Shown here one piece after another: positions 31,890 through 44,514 of a DNA stretch of 64,000 bases. How positions within the stretch are numbered: position 1 is the stretch's first letter; the number at the start of each line of letters is the position of its first letter. The stretch spans positions 605,700 to 669,699 of the forward strand of contig NW_025407836.1 of NCBI RefSeq assembly GCF_003324165.1, written 5' to 3'. The DNA comes from Naegleria lovaniensis (Eukaryota; Heterolobosea; Eutetramitea; Acrasida; Naegleriidae). A program made the position numbers and the translations under genes. Under the pieces are notes generated by a model. The model made no database searches, was not told where the DNA came from, and saw only the letters and a program-made list of their open reading frames with translations.

Positions 31890-33213
31890 ATGGAAGGAAG
31901 TGGAATTTCTTGTTTTCATTCAGCCTTGTATGTGAGAACAGCCGACGTTGCTTTTGATCATCGGATGTTATTGATTGGAAGAGAAAATGGGTGGGTCAAT
32001 AGGGTCGTATTTTCATACAAAGCTTTGGAAGCTTCGGTGATGAACGATGAACGTGTAGTAGTGAATCCGATGATCAAAAACAATGATGGTGCTGATTCAA
32101 ACATTTTTCTATTGATTGAAAATTATAGAATTCACCATCGTGATCGGGTCAATTCTATTCAATATATACCTGATTTGGAAATGGCTATTTCTTGCTCGGA
32201 TGATCGAGTTTTCTTTTGGAAATTTGGTGAAAATTCAAAACAATTATCAAACACGAATGCATCTCCAAAAATTGTGTTCAAATATTATGCGAGTTTCAAG
32301 AGAAAAAGTCGTTTTTTTGGAGTTTCAGTATTTTCGTCAAATATTGCAGTTGTGTTGTGCGAAGATGGAACTTATTCTGCATTCTCGTTGAGTAAAGAAA
32401 GTTCAACAGAATCCAAGTGTGTGAACATTTTAACAAATGAACAAAATAGTGTTGAAACAAAGAAAACACCTCACAAATCAATACCCAATGCAAAACAAAG
32501 TAATGTTAGTAACAAAAAATTGTTACACATAGCCTGTCATGACATCAATGAGTCCCTTTGGACGTTATGGGATGATGGCTCTATTTTATTGCTGGTATTG
32601 CAAAAAAACGAGTTCCAACCTTGGATACGAAGGTTAAGAATCAGGAGTTCCATAGAACAATTTAAAGGTCAACAATTACTGGAATTGACATTTCACCAGA
32701 CGGATTTCTGTTAACGATTGTCATGCATGACAACATTGTTATATGGGACGCTTTGGGTGATTGTAAACTCTTTTCTATTTCACTCCAAAACGCAGTAGCA
32801 AACTCGACACAGTATCTAACATCAAACAAAACATGGATCAAGACACATCCAGTGAGATATGAAGTATGGTTAGGTAACAATCATGATATTTCCAGAATTT
32901 TATTGGATTCTAAGGAATTACAGTATATGAAGAGTGTCCATGGATTTTCATTTTCAGCATCGAGCTGGCTGTCGTGTGATGCAAGTGATGCCATACAATT
33001 CTTGCCCTAGGAACCTCTGATGGCTCTCTATTGTTGGTAGATGGTCGTGAGAATGCAAAACGATTGGTTGTCAAGCAAATAGAACAACAAGGTAACGACA
33101 TGCTGAGGAAAAATTTATGGAGATTGTGTCATCGAGAACATGTCTATTTCGATGTAACTTTTGCTTTGATCACGAGTGAGGAGACGAAGGATCCAACGTG
33201 TTGTAATTGTTAA
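31890..33213 (+). CDS. WD40-repeat protein with two frame breaks
   Basis: Starts after an A run with MEGSGISCFHSALYVRTADV. WD-type blades are recognisable: RVNSIQYIPDLEMAISCSDD then RVFFWKF, ESLWTLWDDGSILLLVL, and in the next frame ITGIDISPDGFLLTIV then NIVIWDALGDCKLFSI. A third frame gives ILALGTSDGSLLLVDGREN. The frames join if one base is restored near 32667 (a GG run) and one near 32993. With both corrections the product is about 441 residues, a single propeller. I cannot name the orthologue. The two 1-nt deletions are probably sequence errors, because both sides keep the repeat pattern. Confidence 0.65.
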
Positions 33214-33312
33214 ATTCATGAAATGTCAACCATGAGTTGGATCGAATGTGAAAAAATTTCTTACAAAATTGCTTAATAAGCTCCTCAGTCGCTTCTCTCT
33301 CTAAAAAAGGTA

Positions 33313-34660
33313 ATGGATGAGACCATGATGCAACCTCCAGGATTCCAAATTGTTCTTTTTCTGTTGTTCAAAATGTCCAAACGAGACTTGAATGCCCTAG
33401 ACGTCGGATCCGATCGATACACCAAACAACTTGTCTTCAAATATGATTTCAAAAAGAAACATGGAAAACAATCATAATGATGATGAACCCTATGATGACG
33501 TGAAGATGGTTGTTGTGGATTTTTCATACGAACGTAATATCACAAATTGCCAGTGTTGCATTACGAAATGATGAAGAGTTGTTAAGGATTGCAATCCATC
33601 AACATATAGGCGTTTTGGGCTTGGTTGACAATGATTTTACAAAACAACTTGGAAAGGATAAGGAATTTATGTTGAAAGCTGTTCAACAGAATGGACTAGC
33701 TCTGTGGTATGTCAGTGTGATGATGCTCTGAAAGAAGATTTTGAAATTGCAAATGCTGCTGTGAAACAAAATGGTTTAGCATTGCAGTGTATTAGACCAT
33801 TAAATTTGAGAAATGATCAAGAAATCATAGTTGAAGCCATCAAACAAGAAGGCACTTCAATTTGTGTCCATACATTTAATGATTCGAATTTGCATCCAAT
33901 GATTTAAAGAATGACCGAGAGATGGTTTTGAGAGCCGTTCAATGCCATGGTTTTGCATTGAAATTTGCTTCTTTCAAGTTGAGAAATGACAAACATGTTG
34001 TGTTAACTGCTGTCACTCATGATGGGAGAGCTTTTCAATATTCAAATGAGTTAAGAAATGACAAGGAGATTGTGGACAAAAACTTGAATATGCATCATAC
34101 GAGTTGAAAAACGACAGGGAAGTTGTTTTAACAGCTATCAAACAAGATGGTTTGGCTATTGAGTATGCACATCATTCAATGAAAAGCGATCGTGAAATTA
34201 TATTAGAAGCCATCAAACAAACACGACACCGTTTGGTATTTGGATATCCTGTTTTGCATTACGTTTCCAGAAGGTTTTTTGTGATCAAGAATTTGTACAG
34301 CAGTTGGTTCAGTTGGGATGCCAGAAGCTTTTGAAATATTTACCACAAACGTTCGCCATGGACAGAGAATTTGTGAAAAAAGCATGAAGACAAAATGCCC
34401 TTGGAGTTGTTACTAGTAATTCCTTTCCTGCAAGTTATAAGAAGGAAAAGGAAATGATGTTGGAAGCAGTGAGGAGTAATGGATATGCGTTGAAGTTTGC
34501 GAGTGAAGAATTGAAGAAAGAGAACTTGTAATTGAAGCTGTCAAGAACAATGGTTTTGTTTTGGAGTATAGTGATGAATTGTTTCGCTTACGCATGGACT
34601 ATTATTATTATGGTGCTTATTTGGGCGAAAACTAAAGAAACCCAATTTGTTCTCCACTCT
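33313..34660 (+). pseudogene. DUF4116 pseudogene
   Basis: A chain of DUF4116-like units (ALRNDEELLRIAIHQH, DNDFTKQLGKDKEFMLKAV, KLRNDKHVVLTAVTHDGRA, LKNDREVVLTAIKQDGLAI, MKSDREIILEAIKQ, YKKEKEMMLEAVRSNG) appears in the right order, but in at least five frame segments broken by stops. A possible original start with MDETMMQPPGFQIV lies at 33313. No single intron model would repair it. It is a decayed paralogue of the intact gene at 22.6 kb and ends just short of the 3' end of NOT1, which is convergent. Confidence 0.8.
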
Positions 34661-34711
34661 CATTTACATCATTGCAAATTATTAGGGAGGCTTTTGGACA
34701 TTTTATTGAAT

Positions 34712-37700
34712 CTAATTGCAGGTTTGTCTTACATTTTGGAACATTTGCTCAATTTCGGGGGAGCAATGAATAAAAGGCTTTTCCCAGAACTTGTAAACAC
34801 TGTTCTTAATCAGCTCAATGAAAGTAATTAACAAACCCCAAGGGTGTGGTCTACTGACAATCAATCGCTCAATCAGTACACGTGTAATTTGATCCTGAAT
34901 ATAATGCTCTTCACAGAAGAAGTTTAACAACACACAACTAAAGTAGTATGTATGAATGTTTGGATATCTCAACTGATTGACCATGGCGTTTAACACCAAG
35001 TAACGTCCTTCAAAGTCTACCTTGTAGAGCATTCTACGAAGAACTTCCGTTGCAAAAGAGTGCATGCATTGTGATCGAGGATGTCTAGTTGTACTTAATA
35101 CTCCAACATGCAGGACGATCGAGTTAATTAATGGAACGTTGTACGAAGTTCCACACTCAGCAATTTCTTCCTGTGACGTCAACTTAATCTTATTGATGAT
35201 TTGATCCAAAAGTGAAACATCAGAGTTAATAGAATACTTGTCGACCAGAGATTCGAACAACTCGACTGGTAACTCCTTAGTAAAATGTTTCAAATAGTCG
35301 CTCAATATTGTTGGTTGTTCATTGATCTCGGACAAACTTTCGACCTTGAGATCTTTTGTGAATGGATCTGGAAGCTTCATGTGTCTTGGGAATGCAGAAA
35401 GGATAAGATTTCGCATTTGAATGCAAGTGTTTGGAATAACGTTGCACAACGAGACATGATAATCACAAAGGAATTCTGGGAAGTCATGAAGAAGGATCAA
35501 TAAAATCTTGAGAGCCGCCTTGTATACTAGTTTGACCGGATTGTTCAACTGTCCAGCCTGCAAAAATGGTTCCAAGAATTTAAACATTTCAATAATTAAA
35601 TCATGGTACAAAGGCAAACCCTTCTTGCAGCTTGGAGCAAGAACTTTTGGCATAAAGAAGCGATGAGAAATTAATTCCAACCAGGCAAAAACAAATGCTG
35701 GATTCTTGGTTGGTTTCAGTACGAGTAGAGCTTGTGCAAAGATACACAAAATTTCTGAGTGAGCTTCCAAATGCTTGTCATAGTTTTGGTGGAAATATTC
35801 TGCTCGGTATGAAGGTCCCATATAATAAGAAGGAGGGGGCAAGTAGCTTCCAGCTTGAACAATCATGCCTGACAGTAATCTTAAATAAATTCTCTGATTG
35901 AACTTTGATTGTTGAAGTTCCATATCCTTCATGATTAATTGTATGATCAGATCAAGAACAATCTTGAATCTTGTAAGAGCTTTTGAGAAATATTCAGGTT
36001 CTATATCATAACGTTCACTTTGCTCGAAAATTAGTTTGCCAATGAAATCACATAAACCATCAGCAAATTTGAAAGTCTCTGGATAGGGTAAATTAACTCC
36101 AAACTTGTAGAAATGTTCAACAGCAGTTTCAAGATAAGGTCTAATAGTGTCCTCAAAAGACGCTACTTTTTTGTCAAACATGTCATTGAAATCAACAGTG
36201 ATTAGCACTTTGTTTTCGTTAGCAGTCTTGAATAACGACATCCAACTGTAGGAAACATGGTTTCGATCGTAATATGGTGTTGGGGTGTAAGGCATTTCAG
36301 AAATTGAAAGGTATGTGACAAACTTCTTCAAATGCTGATCTCGCACAGCATATCTCTCTGGAGATTCAAAATCTGAAGCAACATTGAACAGTATAGTCAA
36401 TGGGTTGTCATACAAATTGCTTGTTGCTTTTGCGGCTTGTTCAATAATGGAAGCATATGCCAAGTAATCCTGATGCTTTGACAAGTTTGATTGAACAAAG
36501 TTGAAGGATTTTGGAAGATCTGCCACAGTGAGTGTACTCTTCAAAATGACCAATCGTTGAATCAGACGCAAATAGAATGGTATTGCATTCTTACTATGGT
36601 TCAAATCAGCAACCAGAGCTAATAGCTCGTTATCAAGAGTCACTAGATCTAATAAATCTACTCTGATTAATGAAAGAGTAGCATTGTCGAGTTTTTGATT
36701 GGGTGTCAACTCTTTCCACAGATTAGTAACTTGAATCATAGATGATTCGCTTTCCATTTCTCGCAAAACAGAAAGAACCATTACACAAGCCTCTCTAATG
36801 ACATTGATATCTGTATCGTAAAGCTTGTAGAAAACGTCCATGCAAAGTGCCTCTGCAGTTTCTCCCCCTTGAACAGATCTACGGAGAATGGATCTAATCT
36901 TGTTCAAGTTTTCATAAAAACGGCTCTGTGCTGGAACGTATGAAATATTTGGCAATTGAGTTTTAACCTGATTGAAATATTCCATCATACTGGCAAATGC
37001 AAGCTTGGCTTGATCGACAGCAACGTTATATGGAAGCATGTCTTCTCTTGGTTGCTCGAATATAGTCTTTCTTTCAAAGTCCTCATAAACTTGAACGTGA
37101 CTTCTATGAAGACCACTTTTTGGAGCTAACATCTCGGGTAATCTTTGTACAAAGGTTGGCATCGTGTAATTGGTATAATTCATAACGGCGCCACTTGCAT
37201 AGCTTTTTCTCAATTCAAGTTCAGACTGAAGAGCTTCAGTAATATCCAGCATTCCCTTGTCTCTGGCTGCTTGACCAACATAAGCACAGCCAACATTAAC
37301 ATTATCTGCGCTAACGTTTGTTACAATTTGATCAATAACAGTCTTAAGCTTTGGATCGCTTGGATTGATTGAAGCAGCTTCGAATAATGTTCTGAGGTGA
37401 TTTTGAAGGTTATTCTTGAGAATGTCCTTACAAGAAACCACTGCAAGCTTGGAGGCAAGATTAGCCACCATCAAGTTGGCTGCTCGATGCATTTTGTTAT
37501 AATCTGGTTCCGCAATAAAGTCCTTAATGATTGTTTCTGTTGTTGTACGGCAGGCAATGGTAACTGCTCTTTTTACAAACGGAGCTATAATTTCACGAAT
37601 GGTTTGGTCAAGAGCAACTACAACAAGCTTTCGCAATTCTGGTTGTTCTCTGAAAATAGACAAATTTTCAGCAATTTTCACTTGATCCTGGAGATCGGTA

Positions 37701-40700
37701 ATAATAATTCCAGTATCAGTTACTTGAGAGATGTTGAATAGCTTTTCTGATTTGCCAGGAGCAATTGGTGCGAGTGGTTCTACAGCACTAGTTGGACCAT
37801 GAATATCTGGATTGTTGTATTTGAGTTGTGATCTTCCTTGAAGTAGAGGAATGTAATCTTCTTTCTCCTTGTTTTGTTGCTCAACTTGAGAAATGGTTAG
37901 TTTTAAGGTTTTGCACAACATTTCAACCTCAAACTTTAGATTCAATTTTAACTCTGGAATTGCATGAATCTCAACTAAAAGAGATACAATACCCATAACC
38001 CATGGATTTGGAGGTGTAAAGACTTTTGATTTGGCACAATGATTCAAAATTTTGCAAACAAATGGTATGACCACAATGAGCCTTCCACTTTCGTAGGCTT
38101 CGAATAAAAGAGACTTCAAATCAAGATCTTTGTGAAGAACGGGCTTATTCTTTGCCAAGGTTTGTAATCCTAGCCAACTTCCCAAGTTTTTGAGAAGAGA
38201 TCTTTCTGAAAGACTGGTAGTAATTCTTTCAGAATGAAGTAAAGCATTGACAGCAATGTAGGTCTGCTTCAAAACATGCTTGTCAAGCTCTTCCAACTTC
38301 AAAGTGCTCAACATTTTTGCGTACACTAAATGAAAGTTTGGCTCCAAGCTGGCTCTGTTTACAACAATATATCTTGCAATATATGGATACAAGTTTGGAG
38401 ACAACAGATTTTTCAGCTCGTTACTTTTCTCATTGAGGTTGATTTGAGAGAGATTGTTAATTGCAAATTTCATCTTATCTGCAAGCTCTGGCTCTGGAGC
38501 TTCAATTTCTTGTGTTGTAACGTTTTTAGTCAGAGTACTGATATCCAACTGGAAGCCAATTCCAGGAGAGGCCTTATCCTTCTCTTCGTCTTTTTTGGTT
38601 TTAGTTGGTGTTTGCGGATCAGTTGTTGGTGTTAATGTGGCTGATGGAGGAATTTGAGGGGTTGGAGAAGTAGAAATTTGGGGAGGAGGTGTGGTGCTAA
38701 TGGAGGGTTGTTGGAAGGTACTACTAGTGCCAAATTGTTGCTGCATTACATTTGGCTGAGGAGAGATGGATGTTGGAGGGGAAGAAATGGCAGTATTTTG
38801 AATACCAGGCATTCCATATTGATCGCTTGGTAATTGAGTCTCAATCAAGCTGAGGCTTTTAGCAACATACTGAGCAAGATCTGGAATGTGTTGGAAAGCT
38901 TGTGGAATCTTTGTACGTAAATGAGCACAAAACTGTGGCCACTCAGAAACTCTAGTTTTGAATTGTGACAATGCAATGAGACCAAATTGGAAAAGTTTGA
39001 TGTCAGGGCTCGAAAGAGCTTGCAAAACACAAATTAGGCCATACTTTAGTGTTTTGGCAACTATGACATTATGTTGAATAATTAGTCCAAAGAGTTTGGC
39101 CATCACTCTCAATGAATTTTCAGGATATTGACTGAAGAATCTATACTCATCAAATAGATTGTGAATCACACAGGCAAACATTTCTTGGTCAGCTCTGGTC
39201 TTTGAAAGCTTCATTTCTTTTAGTTTCTCAACTCCAACTTCTACTGTAATTTCTCCATGGAACATGGAAAGGAAAAACTGATTGGTCTTGGTTTCAATCT
39301 CTGGAGAGAGTTGGAACTCGGTTGTTGCAATTTCTCGCTTGAGATTCTCGTCCAATGCTTGATACAATTGGTATGCTTGTTCGAAAATTTCTGCAACAAT
39401 CAAGTTTCTGGCCTTGTCAAGACACTTGAAGAAAATCTTTGCAGTGTCAGAAGTGAAGGTTGCCTGTTGCTGAGAAGTCTTGTCCTTTAGAGTAGGAATG
39501 GCATCTGTCAAATAGTTGATGACTTCCTGAACAAATTCATTGCCATGACGTTCCATATTGTTGAGAAGCCATAACTCCAAGTTAAGATGGTCTCTCTTCG
39601 ATGCCAAAATCGCAATTTCAATGGCAAACCGGAATGGTCTTGAATCTAGAATAGCATCAAGTATCTTCAATTCTTGAGCAATGTCTAAAATCCTTCTCAA
39701 TTGTGTGGGATCTTTTCGGTATGTTTCCGAAAGAGTGGAAATGAGTAATGGCTGATTCACTTCAGAGAATTTGTGGAGCACAGAGAATGAATTCTTGTGT
39801 GGCTTGACAAAGATGGGTACGATCTGTGAAATCACTTCTTGGCGAAGTAAAATGTTGATTGGATTACACTGAGCAAGAGCCAATAGGAATTGTTCTGGAC
39901 ATTGTTTCATGGGAGCTTCAAATAACCTCTTGATGGCATTAATATTCTCGATATCAGCCAAATTTAACAAGGTTTCTACTAAATCTATTGTTCCCCATGT
40001 TGTGTTTTGGTTTTTGTGAGAAGGAAGGAAGGAAATGTCGACATGACGAAGCTTATCTGATGAAAAGTCAATAATGTCAGGTGGAGCGTCCAAAGCGAGA
40101 AGAATGAAGGAAAGTTGAGCATCATTGTTGTTCCACTTTCGGCAAACGAAAACATCTAGTGGTAGCTTCTCTCCTGTAATCTTTTTGTAAATAGTAACGA
40201 TCATTGCGAGGCCTTTTTGATCCTTTAACTTGAATCCAGGATGGTCCAAGCATGCTACGACTTGTTTCCAGTTGAGGTCTTTTTGTTTCATGACCGTTAC
40301 GAAGTTATCGAGATTCCATGATGATGCGTTTTCCTTGATTTCTACTTTTGAAGAGCCTATGGATTGAAGGAAGGAAACAATAGAGCCATTATCAGCTCGA
40401 GTTTGTAGTCCGGTATGATTCATGGCCATCATACCTATTAACTCTCCAACAGTTCGTTCGTTCAGATTGGAACAATTCTCTACCACTCTGCTGAAAGCGT
40501 CCACTGTGGACATGATGGTGTAACCCAAATCTTTAACGAGAGCAACCAGATTGGAGTCCGAGAATTCTGAGTGTTTGTGTTGTTGATGTTGTTGTTGTAT
40601 AATTTCACTCCTTTTTTGTACCATTTTTGTTGTTAATTAGGATTGTTTCAAGGTATAGGGTAAGATGATGATTATTCAAAAAGAAGAATAGAATGGGTTG

Positions 40701-42176
40701 ATGATGAGAGGAAATAGAGGATGAAGCGGGATTTGTAGTAAAGCACAGAATTTTTTTTAAAAAATAAAAATTAGATGCCGAATTCCAAAACTTACCTTAC
40801 CGCATTCACAACAGAATGATTTCCATTCAGCAGATGAAGCGTGGAGATTGAAGAAGTAGCAATGGCGTTGCTGCTGTTCATAGCAGTAGTAGCAGAGGTT
40901 TGGCCATTGGAGGGAAGAAGTAGAGGAAGAAGACTCACTGGATGTTGGTGGTGATGATGAGGTAATGGATTGTGTCCATTGTTACCGGTGGCCAACAACG
41001 TGCTCACAGCACTGGAGGATGAGCTTCTCATGAAATGGGCCTTGAGCTTTTCAATTTCATCAGAGCTGAAATATTCATTCTTGCCCATTGTACTAATGAG
41101 AAAATTTGTGAGCAAGATTTTCTGGAAGTAAATCTACAAGACCTTCATCATTGAGCATTTCTTGTAGTTTGGTTTTGAGAAAGATAAAGCCTAATTGTTT
41201 GTTGGCGTTTCCCATTCATACCATTTCATAGGTACATACAAGAAATAGATGTATTGGCACAACATGGTGTCAATGAACCATGAGCCAGTTTCAGGAGGAT
41301 GGACAAGCTGATTAGCCACACACAATGAAAAATACTTTAACACACATACCTTCTTTTTGAATGAGAGGAGAGTGAGACTCTGCCAAAGCAATTCCCAATA
41401 ATACTTGTTGTGAGAGTGGTAAATTGAGGGTACGAGAAAATTGTGAAATAAATTCAACTTTTAGTCCATTCTCAACTCCTTCTGAAAAGGCTCTCAAAAT
41501 AATGGAAGTAAAATTGGTTTGAGTGGTCAATTTGGCAAATTCTTGGCTCAATAATTGAAGTTTTGATTTGTCTTTTTGTGTAATGTTGTAAAAATTGATA
41601 GAGGAAAGGAGAGTTGTAAGAAAATGTCGGTACGCTTCAAATCCGTATTGTTTTAAAATCTGAAATATTAATCCAAGTGCAATAACAAGTTTTCAAGAAA
41701 TTGTGGTATGACAAAATTACACAATTTCGAATGTCACCATATCATTATGTTCATCGTTGAAATATGTGTCAAGTTGAAAGCATCAATTCGTTGTCATCAC
41801 CACCAATAATAAAATATCATTTTGTTTATACAAACAATGGATAAATTCGAACACATAAATGTTTGGATGATATCAATTTTTCGATCCATCAAAACTCCTG
41901 CCTATTCACACTCACCTTTTCAATTTCCGATACATTTCCTCGGTAATTATTCTTATCAAGAGTGAGTACCAGATTTTTGATTTGCAGTCCGACACTCTTG
42001 CTGAAATCATAGGACGTTTCAAAGATAGTGGTTGCGAGAGGGCTCGACGAATTTTTACTGCTTCCGAAACTTGTTGTCGATCCAACATTTCCCATGATCA
42101 TTGATGATGATGAAAGTGGTGTTGGTGTTGTTGTTGTTGTTTGAAATGAAGTGGTAGGGTTTAATGAAGGCTGCAT
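34712..42176 (-). CDS. CNOT1: CCR4-NOT complex scaffold subunit 1
   Basis: The central scaffold of the CCR4-NOT deadenylase, controlling mRNA decay and translation. Four exons: 42176-41916, 41659-41350, 41190-40796 and about 40610-34712, with GT-AG introns, about 2,290 residues. The N-terminus matches human CNOT1 (LVLTLDKNNYRGNVSEIEK, FISQFSRTLNLPLSQQVLLG), as do WKQVVACLDHPGFKL and the MIF4G/CAF1-binding and DUF3819 regions. The NOT1 superfamily end is unmistakable: ILSAFPRHMKLPDPFTKDLK, ILLNAM-like LVLNAMVNQLRYPN and RPHPWGLLITFIELIKN. In exon 3 the frame slips by +1 at an AAAA run (41118-41121): removing one A joins DLLPEILLTNFL. A His/Ser-rich low-complexity linker follows. The neighbouring COMMD10 gene is co-oriented. 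Confidence 0.93.
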
Positions 42177-42329
42177 TTTTTAATTGTTGGAAATTCATGA
42201 TTGAAACAAAACACAGCTACAGACTTTGTTGCAGATGCTCAAGACAAGGAAAATGTTAAATGTTTCACACTACATGTTAATATTAACAAATTATTATCAT
42301 GATTGAATATACAAATGGAATACATTCAT

Positions 42330-43175
42330 CTAGGACAGTTTATCCAATTGATTTTGGATGGCCTCCAATTTGGTGAAAAATCCATAAAGCTCATCTCGTG
42401 TAAATTCCACAACAATATTTTCTTCTTTTGGTTTGTTTGTTTCACGATCCTTGTTTTGATAATCCAATGTCGTAAATTCAAAGAGTACGTTTGGAATTTT
42501 CATTTTGGACAAGTCAGATTCAGAAATTTGCATTTGTAAACGCCAATCAAAGTGATCCAATTTCACTGGTCCGCCCAAAGTATGTTCTTTAGCACTACTC
42601 ATGTATTCTCTGCCCTGTTTTCTCCACACTTCTTGGAATGCTTGGGCATGTGTTTCAGAAATTCCACTTTGTGAGTCTATCAATTCTTGGAAGAGCTTCT
42701 CGGGGTTGAGAGTATTATAGAGAGCTTGTTCAAATACATAGCTACAACCATCAATGAGCAGTACCAGTTGTTTATCATTCTTAATCATTGGAAATGTTTC
42801 CAAGAGACGTTCTCTTTCTTGTTCCGTGAATGTAGATCCTTGATTTTCCGAAACTTTGTGTTTCAACAATATATGATTGAGAAATTTGTAGAAGAGTTGT
42901 GGTGGGTCAATAGAATTCATCAGTGCGACCGCTGTCCTGAATCTATAAATCAGAAATGATTCAACAATAACGAATTGATTTTTCGAAAAATATCCATGTG
43001 TAAATATTATCATTTTGTAATCGGAAATTGTGACAGACATTCATATAAATTTTTATAATACAGACGATCATCCCGAGAATGAATTCCATAATTTTAAAAA
43101 AAGTGATGAGTTCATGATGACCAGATGAGCACAATAACAATGAAAATCTTACTTTTCCGTGTTTTGGAATGGCAT
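42330..43175 (-). CDS. COMMD10: COMM domain-containing protein 10
   Basis: A subunit of the Commander/CCC endosomal recycling complex. Two exons: a 23-nt first exon (43175-43153, MPFQNTEK) and about 42942-42330, giving 211 residues (human about 202). The N-terminal helical domain includes FRTAVALMNSIDPPQLF, like human COMMD10. The COMM domain reads GGPVKLDHFDWRLQMQIS and ends VVEFTRDELYGFFTKLEAIQ then NQLDKLS, closely matching the human C-terminus. The start codon is in an A-rich leader. Identification as COMMD10 rather than another COMMD paralogue rests on these terminal sequences. Confidence 0.87.
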
Positions 43176-43585
43176 TTTTGTTTTTTCAGTTTTAAAAAAA
43201 TCTGCAGAGCCAAAATACACTGTGCCAACAAGAAACAATGTTGAGACTTTGTCTCTAGCTCTTTCTGAAACTTTGATTTTCAACTTGTTTTGAATCACCT
43301 GATATTCTAGCTTTATAAAATAGTCATGAACAATGTTCATAATCGAGATTCTAAAATATTGAAATGCTCTGCGGGTTGAGTGTTGGAGTGGCACATGACA
43401 TAACATTAATTACAGTACTTCATTTCCTTCATGAAAGTCACCGTTAGAACATTTGGAGGAACACTCGGCAATCAAATGAAAAGAATGGAAGTATTTAATG
43501 TTAACAGTTCATACAACCGCAAGTTTGAACTATATGAGTTAGTAGAACTTGTTCCAGTCCCTTTTGTCCATCCTCTTGGTTTTTC
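43176..43585. other. Intergenic, no gene seen
   Basis: About 400 bases between the COMMD10 start and the decayed minus-strand locus. No domain-like frame. The COMMD10 promoter is expected here. Confidence 0.35.
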
Positions 43586-44230
43586 CTAACTGGCTAAAAC
43601 TCTGATTCTATCATCCCAAAGCAATTTAAGGACATAATGTGAGAGAGTTACGAAAACAAGTAATAATGAAGGATTTGGATGAGACGGATTGATTTGGCAA
43701 CATTCATTCTTTTCAAAGTATTCGTCCAATTTAGCGTACTTTGTAGCTGTCATTGTTATGATGCTTATTTTCATCATTTCAGGAAACATGAAGAAACCCA
43801 TTACAAGTTCCAATCTTGAGCTCAAGATGGATCCATTATCCTCAAAATTTGAATCCACTCTGAGTGTTCCCTAGATTATACGCATGTTCCTCACAACAGG
43901 ATCTCTTTTGGCAAAGATGCGTTTAAAAGCCAGAAATATTCTTCATGGGGTTACATGCTTGATCGAGCCTGTACTCATCTATAACTAGTGCATAACAATG
44001 ACTTGTTCTGTATTGGTGGCATAGCCATTTCTCTTGTTTCAAACGAACTTGCTAGAAATGGTTCAACCCAAAAGTTTGACGATACCAATTGCACAAGGTT
44101 TTGATGAACTCAGCGTCATCCAAAGCGATAAATATCAATGCGACAAGAAAAGATTCTTTCCATTTTTGATCCAAGCCAAAAATCCTTTCATCCTTAATTG
44201 TTAAAAGATTGAATAGGCGTACTTAAATTT
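43586..44230 (-). pseudogene. Unidentified, probably decayed minus-strand gene
   Basis: Coding-like stretches occur in several frames on the minus strand: FGLDQKWKESFLVALIFIAL then DDAEFIKTLCNWYRQTF near 44060-44200, a fragment near 43940-44040, then FLAFKRIFAKRDPVVRNMRI, an in-frame stop, and VMGFFMFPEMMKISIITMTA to the stop at 43586 (ending LLWDDRIRVLAS). Splice sites could join parts, for example an AG just after the stop, but the number of shifts suggests decay. The family is not recognised. Confidence 0.35.
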
Positions 44231-44514
44231 CCAAATGAGGGGAATTTGTGAGTAAAATTCTTGAGTACCTCATGCAACAATTCTCACCTTTTTCAAACCA
44301 TTCCCTGTTTTTGTAATTCATCCGAGGACTGAACCGTGAGGAGGAGTTGGAAACGCATCATCTATGTAATCTTTAAAAAGGCTATTATGAAAAACTGTTC
44401 AATCAACCAACACAGTAAAAAGAAAAATCAAAAAACGCGTTCACCCGACTCCAAGGAAGTATTAGCACAACCAACTCAACTTGCATTGAACTCCACATCA
44501 AACATTCAAACAAC

